From positions 209,501-273,500 of the forward strand of contig CAJHNH020005979.1 of the NCBI GenBank assembly GCA_905116865.2: a stretch of 64,000 nt of DNA, in the 5' to 3' direction. The stretch is from Candidula unifasciata. Lineage: Eukaryota > Mollusca > Gastropoda > Stylommatophora > Geomitridae. The notes beneath the pieces were generated by a model. It saw nothing but the letters and a program-made list of their open reading frames with translations. It ran no database searches and was not told the origin of the DNA. Of the stretch, positions 44,486-56,500 are shown piece by piece. Made by a program: the position numbers and the translations under genes. Numbering within the stretch: position 1 is the first letter of the stretch; each line of letters begins with the position of its first letter.

Positions 44486-44538
44486 TCACAAGTTGGCTGA
44501 ATCTGTAACGAGTCTCCACGTCTCTCCATCCTCAGAAA
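44486..44538 (-). CDS. LACTB2: LACTB2 terminal coding exon 7
   Basis: 53 nt, phase 1 in, acceptor ttgttctcag. It encodes [17 protein letters not shown] then TGA (44488-44486). Short, but the phase fits and TW..L matches the W-containing LACTB2 C-terminus. Confidence 0.8.
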
Positions 44539-47500
44539 CTGAGAACAAAAATTAGAAAACAATTTACCTAAGATAGAACTCACAATAATAAATCAGAACT
44601 AAGAAAATAATTTTTCATCATCCCTATCAAACACCTTGCTGACTGATGTGGATGACCATGCCTCGAAGTCAGAATGCATCTGCCTTTGTGGCAAGGAACC
44701 ACCATCTGCACACAAATAAGCCAGTAAAACTGATGTATACGCAAAATTCAGGCACTGGCACAAAGCCCAAGTCCAAATTGACACAAAAAAACAGGACTTT
44801 CCGCTGGAGTTTGCAGCCGGTGAACAAAGAATAAGAATGGATCCCGATATGGATGTGTTATATGGGTGAACAGATTTCTGGGATTTGCCCTAGTTTGGTT
44901 TGATTCTTATCCTCCCGTCAGAGTTTCAAGGCGCCAATATGGAGTGTGGGGGAAGCGACCAGAACAGAACCACTGCCTCCCTATCAAGCATATCGTAAAA
45001 TGAAACTAGGGATATTTCCTCCAAAGTTTGAGTGCATCTGCCTTGAAAGCAAGGAACCAACAGTCTGCATTAAAAAAAAAACAGATCTGTAAAATGGATA
45101 TGCATGCAAAATTCAAGTTCTGGAACACGACTCAAGTCCAGAAGTGGATTGAGGAAAAACAGAACCTTCCGGAAGTGTTTACAGCTAGTGAACATGAAGA
45201 AGAAAAGATTCTCATCCAAAAAAGATGTTAATCCTATACTCTGCAAATCCTGCCAAGATAAAAGGCTGCCAATCCTTGTGTGGGTTCTAGGGCCGACTGT
45301 GGGGAAAACAAGAATAGACCTAATGCCTTCCCAACAATCATAGTCGTAGGAGCTGACTTATTGGGGAGAGGGGGGTGTCCTTCGAAGCCTGAGTGCATCT
45401 GTTCGAGGGACAAGGGACAACCAACCAGCTGTAACAAATAAGCCAATCAAATGGATGTGCCTAAATGCCCAAGCCTAAATGCATGAACAACCAGGACTTT
45501 CATAAATGGATGAACAACCAGGACTTTTGAACAACCAGGACTTTCATAAATGCATGAACAACCAGGACTTTCATAAATGCATGAACAACCAGGACTTTCA
45601 TAAATGCATAAACAACCAGGACTTTCATAAATGCATGAACAACCAGGACTTTCATAAATGCATGAACAACCAGGACTTTCATAAATGCATAAACAACCAG
45701 GACTTTCATAAATGCATGAACAACCAGGACTTTCATAAATGCATGAACAACCAGGACTTTCATAAATGCATGAACAACCAGGACTTTCATAAATGCATGA
45801 ACAACCAGGACTTTCATAAATGCATGAACAACCAGGACTTTCATAAATGCATGAACAACCAGGACTTTCATAAATGCATGAACAACCAGGACTTTCAGCC
45901 TGAGCTTACAACCAGTGAACACAGAAATAGAAAAAAAAGGCTGTCAAAAATCTTCTTTCCTTGTCATCCTCTATTTTTCGTTGCCAAAAGATTTCCAGCT
46001 GTAATAACATGTTCAAGTTTTTCTTGAAATGTGATCAAAACTGATGACTCCTTCTGCATGATGTTTGTAATAAGCTGTCTTCGAATACCGAGGAGAACTG
46101 ACTCATAAACAACATCCTGTGCCGAAAGCTAAGGTATTTTGGCCACGTAAAACATCAAGGTGGGCTTGAAAAACAGTGATGATGGGCACAAAACACTGAA
46201 GATGCCCTGGCTGTGAAAGCAAATAAGGCTCGAGAGCTGGCTAGAGAAAGAGAGACTTTCAGGCGTGCTGTGACAACAGCAGCATTATGTAAAGAACTCT
46301 CTGACTGATGATGTTATGGAGGTAGTTCGGGGTCCGAAACATCCCCTCTCCCTCCCCAAAATTAAGGAACTCACATGGGAAACAACTCATTCTGGCTGTC
46401 CAAAATAATTATTACAGATATATTCCTCTTCTTACATTCCCTTGAGATAGATCATCTATATCTGCAATGCTTTCTCTAGTATGAACTTCACTGTCTTTGT
46501 AATTCACTCAGCGATCGGTAAAGTTTGGCTTCCACAGGTATTACAGATATATCTTTTTCTTTTTCTTCTTCTTTCGTTCGTTTGAAATAAATTATCTATA
46601 TCTGCAATATTGTCTCTAGTATGAACTTCATTGTCACAGAAATATAAAATTCACAACTTGAGGATTCATACAATGATGGAGATTGGTGGATTTTAAACAT
46701 AAGAAAAAAGAAAAATTGTACGAAAATTTGGCTCTCCTAGCAGATTTGGATGCAAGCGGGACGGCGTCGGTCATCTTAGTGGGAGTTCTCTCCCTTGGCC
46801 GCATTGACAACAACGAGCGGAAAAAGTCACGAATCAAATGACATACTTACCTATCATCATCCGGGTGCATGTAGGGTTGCATACGGTTGCGTCTAGGGTT
46901 ACCTATCATCATACGGTTGCGTGTAGGGCTGCGTAGGGTGTCTATCATCATCATACAGTTGCGTATGAAGACTGATTTCACTGCACTGTTTTTATCCAAT
47001 ATGACTGGGTCTGTCTCTCCTAAATGGCTAGTATCCTTCTGCAGACTCCATAGTCTTTGAAAATATAACTCTAGCATCGGTTCTTATCATGAACCCACCC
47101 ACATGCTGAGAGTTACTTCGCCTCCCATTCATGTTGCATTGCCTGTCCTATGTTGTGGGGTGTCATGTTTTCCTTATTTTCAATGGTTTACCCATTCTCT
47201 CTTTTCTCCTGTTGTCATCGCTCACTTGCGTGATTATTTCCATGATGTGCTACTTGCCTGACAGTTTGTGAGTATCGAAACTGGGATGGTTTTGTATTTC
47301 TATGTTCCTTGTCAATGGCTTCTTTTTCTGATGGCTGAAAAGGGGGAGGAGGGGGGGGGGGGGGAGAGACGAGCCACCAGCAATGAACACGGAAATGCAA
47401 AAACATCCCAGTTTCGATACTCACAAACAGTCGCGCATTCAGCTCTTCCCATTGCAGTACTTCTTTCTTGTAGATTGGCACCTGCAGCGCCTCAGAGAGA

Positions 47501-50500
47501 CTCACAACAAAACAGCCTTCCACGAACAATTTGTATGGTGAGCGTATGCCGAATGAAGCCATCTCATAATGCCCCCACAACACAGGACAAGCCGTGCAGC
47601 ATGAATGGGAAGGGAAGAAACTCTCAGCGTGCTGGGGACTTCATGATAAGTTCCCTGGCATCATACGCCTAAAGCACCACTGGCATAGAAAAGGTCCTTG
47701 ATTTATTATGTAATTACTAATAAAGTAATCTCAAATAAGGATAACATACCAGTGAATGTCATACGAGAATACAAATTCCATATTAACATAATATAAAACT
47801 GAATGCAAGACACAGATAAGAATCCCATATTCATACTAATTCCAAACAAGGATAAAATCAAAGATAAACCTTATACGAATATAACAAAATTTTAACCTCA
47901 CAAAAGAATACCACAAAGAAGTGAAAACAAACATAAACATAAAATATATATCCATGCACCTGCCACTTTGTCCTTCTGAAGTTTCTGTAAATGCAAAGTT
48001 ACGTTTTGAGCTGCCATCCAATAAACATTCTCTGGCACATCCTGAAAGAGACAACAATAATTAAACAAAACACACACAAAACATTTGTTAATAAAAATTA
48101 AAAACAGATTTTATTAAAAACTGGATTCATTAAAAACTGGATTCATTATCATCATGCACAAGTCCTTTGTAGAACATTTCTCCTACTACAACCTATCAGA
48201 AAGAATCTTAGTCCACTTTTTCCCCATGCAGGTTCTCAAACCTCATTTTAGGGGCGAAAAGAATTACAGACCTACTTATCCTTAACTCTTTCGGCACCAG
48301 AAGTTTTTCAGGAGATAACAGAGTAGAGAAATAATCATCACTGAAAATTCATAAATTGGTGCTGTTCACATTTCCAGGCCTAGGATTAAAGTAACTTCCT
48401 GCGCCATTCATGCCTTCTTAGGTTGTTGGACCTCTCCTATGTTGCGGGGGAGTTATGTTTTTCTTATTGTGTATGGTTTAACCATTGCCTCTTTTCTTGT
48501 CTTCTCACCGCTAGCTTGCATGATTATTTTCATGCTCTGCTACCTGCGCGATGATTCGTGAGTATGCAAACAGCTATATTTTTTATATTCCTACACTCCT
48601 TGTAACTGCTTTCTTTTTCTTGTGGGGAGGCCACCACCAACGAACATAGAAATACAAAAACATCCCAGTTTTGATAGCCAAGAAACATAGCGCCTGTGGC
48701 GCTTCTCCCTGCAGTATTTCTTACTTGTATACATCATCATCATGTAGCAGGTCCTTTGCAGAACGTCGCTCTCATCACAGTCTGCCTGTAAGAAACTCGG
48801 TCTCTTGCCAGTTCTCCCGCCTCATGACCTTTCACACTCAAGGAGTCACTTATATCCTGTGCCCATCTTTGTGTCGGCCGGCCTCTGCCCCTCCTTCCTG
48901 GTACCATGTACTTGTATACAGGTGCCTGAAATAGACTTACAACAACACAACCTCCCACAAATATTACATACACAGAGTGACGACAAACCAAGCCATATTA
49001 TAACACCCCCGCAACACAGGAGATGTCCAGCGACTTAAGGAGGCATGAATGGCAAGGAAAGCAACTATAATCCTGGGCCTGGAAACGTGAACAGGTCCTT
49101 GGTAGCAACATACACAGTTAAAGTGACCACTGAGGAAAGCAAGATTTCTCTAGTATGTTCTGACTAAATATTAAAAGTAACAGAGCACGCTATGCAGTAG
49201 AGTAAAATCAATGGGTAAATTCATCCACACATCATGCCTTGCTTGAGGCTGTCATAAAATGTGACTAATTAGGGGTATGCGTGTGTTTTCTGTCAGAGTG
49301 CATCTGCCTGAGAGGCAAGGAACCAACAGTCTGCACACAAATAAGCCAGATCTGCAGGGATCCAACACAAAACTCAAGTTCTGGAACAAGACTAAAGTGC
49401 AGAAATGGATGAAGAACCAGAACTTTCTGCTAGTTTACAGCTGATGAACATGAAGAAGAAGAAGAAGTAGAAGAAGTCCACTTTTGTGCTGGTCGACACC
49501 TGCTATAGGAAACACGCTTTCTATGACTGTTATTTGTAACAAACCACTACAAGATTTAATACTACCAAAGTATTTCAGAGGTACAATTTGTTTCATGAGT
49601 CAGTTTACTTCAGTATTCTGATCTTGCAGAATGCCAATATTATTTAATCTTTTCAATCCACAGTAAAAGTTAAAGGGGAGAGGATTGACATCCCTGCACC
49701 AAGCTTGATCACCTAAGGCTCAGTCTCTCTCTGCAGAGTAGCCTGCAGCCTGCCGAGAGCATTACACCACAAACCATGAAGACAGTAGCTCTGGCAAAGA
49801 TCCCCAGGGATCTGCATGAAAGCTCCACAGCTGAATCAAACGATGCAACCTTGAAACGAACCCATGACCTTCAGAGTGTGAGACAAACAGCTTTACCACT
49901 TCACCATGGAGACCCATAGTGTTGATAGCAAGATCACAAAGACTGAGGTATTGGAAACAGCAGATCTCTCAAAGTCCAGTCTTTGAAGGCTCAGCGGGCT
50001 AGTACACACTTGAGGATGAAGAATGGAAGAGTCCCTAAGGACATCCTCTATGGGGAATTACAACAGGTGATAGGAAGATGTGTGCAAATGGGACATGAAT
50101 GATACAGGTATTGAGGTGGATTCGTGTAAGCAGGATTCTAACTCCTAATTAGTCGTCTTTTATGAAATTCTTGATGGGTCAGTGGGTCGATTATTTTTTG
50201 TCCCTAAAATGGGAGCCCTACAACCCATACAAGGAAGTCAGGATTTTATTTTTTACTACTGACAGTTAAAAAAACTTTGCCTTACCAAGGATTCAAACTT
50301 AGGTCTCTCCCACATAAGCTATTTGCCAGCCCTTCCTCCCTAAATCATGTTAACAACTCAAAATACTTCCTTGCCCTTCCTAACAGTTTATGAATGTATG
50401 GTGAACTGTTCTGTGTGCCAGGTTTTTTTTAATGGGTTTTTTTTTTTAGAAAAAGAAAATCACCACAAGATATCTAATAAAAGGTACTGGTAGCACCAAA

Positions 50501-53500
50501 AAGTGTCTATTACAGTGGGGGGAAAAGCCTTTAAAAAAGGTGCACGTACTGATGAGGAGAAATGGTGGAAAAGAAAGGAACAAGGAAAAGGAGAAATGGT
50601 GGAAAAGAATGGGACAAGGAAAAGGAGAAATAGTGGAAAAGAAAGGGACAAGGAAAAGGAGAAATCAGGGAAAAGAACGGGAAATGGAAGAAGACAAAGA
50701 AATGGTGGAAAAGAAAGGGAAATGAAGACAAGAAGAAGGAAGAGGAACTAGGGAAAACAATGAAAACAACATCACCTTGTACACTCCCTTAACAATATCC
50801 ATGGCAGTGACACCCTGGCCGCGACTGTCAGAGAGGAACTGAACGATTTGCTGCTCCCTGTCGTTGCGGTGTTTGATGTAGTACCTGATCACTTCCACTG
50901 GGTTCTCAATGACTGGACCATGTCCTGGATATATAACCTTCGGCTGCAGGTCTAGCAGGTCGTTGAGTGTCTTCATGTATTGCTGCAGGTCTTCTATAAT
51001 CTGAAAGTAAACAAACAAGGAATAGGCTAACATTCTTATTCTTTTCCATGGAAAAGGGATGAGTAGGCAGGCATTCTAGCCACCCCACCACTCAGCTCTC
51101 CACTCTGTATGGCCCTACCCATGAATTAACGTGAATTAAGCTGTGGGAAATTCCCAGGAAAAAATTCTTTAAACAAAAATTTTCAAACATTTTACACAGG
51201 TCACTCATTTTTTAAATTTTTTTTTCTTCAAATTTATGAATCTATATTTTTAATGTTGTGTGTCTGTGTGTGAGAAATAAATAAATATATAAAATATTTA
51301 AAGAGATAATAAACATAAACAAAGTAAAGCGTTAAATGGAAAACATCCTCTGGGGCCTGAAAAAGCAATATGTACTTCCTGACTCATCCAGTGACCCCAC
51401 CATCTCCATCAGTGAGGCTTATAAGTGAATAATTTACATCAACTTGGCTTTACAAAAGCCAGTGAGGTCATAAGGAAACCCCGTAATGCTATCCTTAGTT
51501 ATTCAAATTGCTGCCTATTAAACACTAGGCAGGCACACACAAAACAAACATAATTTAACTATGCTATTCGAGAACAGGTCACTGGAGACATATCAGCATT
51601 TATGAGACTGTGCTGCAAGCAGAAGTGACTAGATTTAGTCTTCCCTGGGTGATAGAATTAAAGCATTTATTTCCAGAATCAGGAGACAAACAATTACACA
51701 GAAGAATCGTGTCACATTTGTCACCCGGCACTGACCGTTGTGGATCCCCCTAGGATTGTGTCCCCTGAAAATACTGCGTTGTCCTCTTCCAGCTTCAGGG
51801 CAATGTGATCTTCCGAGTGTCCAGGACCATAGAGCACCCTGGTAAATATTACATCTGGTTTTCATTAGTCATTATAACATGTCAATGTGGTTATCTCTTG
51901 TTTTTTCAACATATCTAAATGGTTATCTTTGGTTATAATAGTGTGTCAGTGTCGTTATTATAACATGTCTATGTGATTAGCTCAGGTTATTATAACATTT
52001 CAGTGTGGTTACCTCTGATTATTACTATTTATTATAACATGTTGATTTGGTTATCAATGTTTATTTATAAGTCAAGTGGTTATTACTTCTTATTATAACA
52101 TGATCTGGTTATCAATGTTTATTTTAACTCTTTAAGTCCCATGGGGTTTAGCATCACAGGCCCAGGAAGTAGAAAAGAGAGCCATAAAATCAGCGCATCA
52201 TGCATTCATTGGGCTTCTAGGTAGGAACCTATGAACGCATAATGCATATCAAATAGTTAATAAGTTTTTGTGGTTATTAGTTCTTAAAATGTTCATTTAG
52301 TTATCAATGTTTATTATAATAAGTCTATGCGGTTATATCTGGTTATTATAATGTGTCAGTGTGGTTGTCTCTGGTTATTATAACATGTCTATGTGGTTAT
52401 TACTTCTTATTATGACATGTTGATTTGGTTATCCAAAAGAGAAATTGGCAAGAGGAGGAAAATGGCTGTTTACTGCTCTACCTATGTACCAGTCCTGACC
52501 TACGGGTGTGAGTCATGGGCAATGACAACAGCTCACAGAAGCCAGCTTCAGGTCTCAGAAATGATATCTGAGAAATGTGGTCCAAGTGACAAGAAGAGGG
52601 ACAAAGTCTGCAATCAGACAATACGTCAAGATCTTGATACCCAGTCCTTACAAACCCGAGTGGATCGGTCACAGTTACGATGGTTTGGACATGTAAGCAG
52701 AATAGGAGAAAATCGGCCACCGTGGCAGGCATAGGAGGCTAAGAACCAGAGAACCAGACCTCCATGGTGACCCAGTGTCCGCTGGGAAGACAACATCCGA
52801 CAGTCCCTAACTGACAGAGGACTGAAATGGAACAAAGCCAGAAAGAAAACTGCAGATACAGACATCTGGCGATCTCTCTGGCAAACCTCTACACCCCAAG
52901 GTAGAAGAGGAGTGACTAAGTAGCAAGTAGATTTGGTTATCAATGTTTATTTGAATAAGTCAGAGTGGTTATTACTACTTATTATAACATGTAGTTTTGA
53001 TTATCAATGTTTATTATAAAAAGTCTATGTGGTTATATCTGTTTATTATAATGTGTCAGTGTGGTTATCTCCGGTTACTATAACATGTCAGTGTCATTAT
53101 CTCTGGTTATTATAACATGTCTATGTGGTTATTACTTCTTATTATAACATGTTGATTTCATTATCAATATTTGTTATAACATGTCTAAGTGGTTATTACT
53201 TGTTATTATAACATGCTGATTTGGTAACTCTGGTTATTATAACATGTATATGCAGCTATCTCTGGTTATTATAGCATCACTATGTGGTCATCACTGGTTA
53301 TAACAGTGGGCTGATTTGGTTATTATAATGTGTTAATGTGGTTATCACAAGTTACTACAACATGTCAATGTGCTTATCTCTGGTTATTATAATGTGTCAG
53401 TGTTGTTATTACTGGTTAGTATAACATTTTGATTTGGTTATATCTGGTTAATATATCATGTCACTGTGGCTATCTCTAGTTTTTAAAATGTGTAAATGTT

Positions 53501-56500
53501 GTTATGCCTGGTTATTACAACATGTCCATATGGTTATACCTGGTTATTATAACATTTCCATATGGTTATACCTGGTTATTACATGTCATTATGGTTAGGT
53601 TATACTTGTTTATTACTAAAATGTCAATATGATTTGATTATACATCTAGTATTTACAAAAATGAATTTTTTTTAAAAACAATTTAGATAGAATTATTAAT
53701 TAAAACTGACCTTAAAGTAGCACCTTCGGTCGTAAATACATGCTTATCTTGTATAAAATTATATGTGGTTTCCTTAAGAGCTAGGTCAGGTGTTGATGCC
53801 CTCATCAGCTTGGATGTACGGTATTCTGGAATAAAAAGGTGACATGTAAAGAAATCATATGAGGCAGTAACTGACAAAGGATTAAACTTTATTGCACTGG
53901 GTTTCGTTCCATATGGCTCTGTTTTTCTCCTCAGAATGAACAGCCGCCTACCAAGCATATCACATGAAGCATAAACTCTGCAGCTCCAATGATGATCCCT
54001 AGGGATTTCTTTAAAAAAATGGCATGTATCAATTTGATAATGCAGATTGTGAAATGAACTTAAAATGTTCAGAGAACAAGGCAAATGTCTTGACTACTTC
54101 ACTAGGGCAACTACACAAATATAGCTGACTACCTGGTCACAGGGGAGTCACTGTGGCGTGGCGGCTAGACACTCGCGTGCAGATCGGAAGTTCGTGGGTT
54201 TGCTCCCTGGCGGAGCCAGATTTTTTCACAAATGAACTTGACACCCAGGTCAAACCCAGCCTTGAGTGGGTACCCGGTGCAGTCCCGGGAAGTAAAGGCC
54301 GCTGGCGTGATGCTGACCACATCACCCATCTTGTGCCGACTGGTCTATACAAAAATAGGTCTAGCCCTATATGCCTAAAGGCGTGGAAAAGGGGCCTTTA
54401 CTTTTTTATTTTATTTTACCTGGTCACAGAGATGACTAAAAATTACCAATGAGGATGGGATTTAAACCCAAGCAGGGAAATCCTAATGGATTTTTCTGAT
54501 GTAAAGTTAGTTAGTTAATCGGCAGGTTATCCGCTAAGAACATTGACAATTCAGTCCATATGTGCTCAAATTCCCTCCTAAGTAAATCCCACAGTGTGTA
54601 GCAGTTTATGACACCAGTTCTGATTTGGTTTCTTATTCTTCTTTAGTTTCTGCATAGTGCTCTTGTCTGGAACCACCCCATTAACATGTTGTTCTTGCAG
54701 TCTGATCATGGTTGCAGATTTAGTCATCAGTTGGTTCTCACAAATGTCATGCAGAGCATTCAGAATAGCATGGTCCATGGCTCGTCCGCCCTCCACAGTA
54801 GCCTTACCTGCAACCCCATCAGCTTGCTCATTTCCTTGCACACCTGCAAACACTGGCATAAATATGAAACTGGGAAGTTTAGGGCAGCTGGTTTAACTCT
54901 TTGAGTCCCAGAGTGTTTAGCATCACAGGCCCAGGGGGTAGTGAAGAAAGTAATAAAATCGGCGCATCATGCGTTTATTTGGCTTCTAGGTAGGAACCTA
55001 TGAACCTATGATCCATCCAGTGCATCATACATCCAATATACCTCAATGTGTAGACAACTTACTTTTTACTTCAAAAGTTTAAAGTTGAGAGGACTAACTT
55101 CACTGCACTGGATTTTATGTCATACAACCCAGTTGTTCTCAGCAGAATGGCTAGCCACCTACTGGGAGCACTGCACAAAGACTGAACTCCATAGCCCAAG
55201 CAATTATCCCCAGGGATCTTCGTAAAAATTACACTCCATGAAATGATCCCACGGCCTTCACAGCGCGAGGTAAATGGCTCAAGGAGTTAGCTACGGAGAC
55301 CCATTCATCTAAGGATAATCAAGGCAGGCAGCAACTAGACCAGTGGTTTTTAATCTTCTTCAGGTGGCTCCCCACACCCATGAAAATATGAAAATATGGC
55401 AAGACCCCTGCACCATGGCCCCCTCCCCTCCCCCCTACTTTAAAAAAAATGTGATTAAAAACACTAAGACTGCAGCCAGAACAACTACCAACACAGGCGC
55501 CACACATGAAACAATCTTAAGTGAAAGCAAGAGGCCGTCCAAGGAGAAGATGAATTGATCACATTAAAGAGCTTCTATGTCAACAAGGAATGACAATAGT
55601 CAATGCTGCCCATCAAGCAACGGATCTCCAACTGTTCCTCCTCAAAATGGTTAATGGCAGAAGTGGAAACTGATAATGATGATGATGATTAAAAACAAAA
55701 GGACAAAAAAAAAGAATAATCTAAATGTGTGTGTGTGATTAGCAAGGCCAGCTTGCGTTAAAACACAGCTACAGGCAATTAACAACTGACGATAACCATA
55801 CAAGACAATTACTGGTGCCAAGAGTTCGACAGATGCCGTCCACTCCTCCGACGTGATCATGATGCCAGTGTGTTACAATTATTTCCTGGATATCAACCCC
55901 ATGTTTGGTCAGTGATGATTTCAGCAGGTCGAGGTACTCTGGAACATCGGGGTCACCAGTGTCAATGAGGATACGTCTAGAAATATAAAACTGTCATAAG
56001 GATTTGTCTAGAAATATAAAACTGTCATAAGGATTTGTCTAGAAATATAAAACTGTCATAAGGATTTGTCTAGAAATGTAAAATTGTCATAAGGATTTGT
56101 CTAGAAATGTAAAACTGTCATAAGGATTTGTCTAGAAATGTAAAACTGTCATAAGGATTTGTCTAGAAATATAAAACTGTCATTACTGACTGACAACTTT
56201 ACTCAGTATGTGTTTTGCACATAAATGCACTGTTATTGTGTGCAGGGATGCATGTATCAGTGTGTGCAGGCACGAGTGTGTCAGTATGTGCAGGCAAGCA
56301 TGCATGTATGTTTGTGTGAGCATGTAACTATTATTACAAATCAGTAACCATGTCTGAGGAGAATGGTACTGCGAGGAGTGACCAGGGGATCTGGCTGATG
56401 CTCAACATTCAAAGAAAAGGCGAGATGAAATAACAATCAGACTGTTAATCGTGCCATCAGAAGTGGAACTCTATCCTTGCTGCTGAAGATGGGGATAGAG

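Noticed and set aside
45500..46027. MNNQDFHKC and VLVVHAFMK repeat proteins
   Set aside because: Open frames forced by the 27-bp unit in a dispersed repeat; no independent coding evidence.
46735..46837. Start of a new - strand gene ([14 protein letters not shown]..)
   Set aside because: CpG-rich patch with a plausible ATG, but the frame has no recognisable protein and no supported exon follows.
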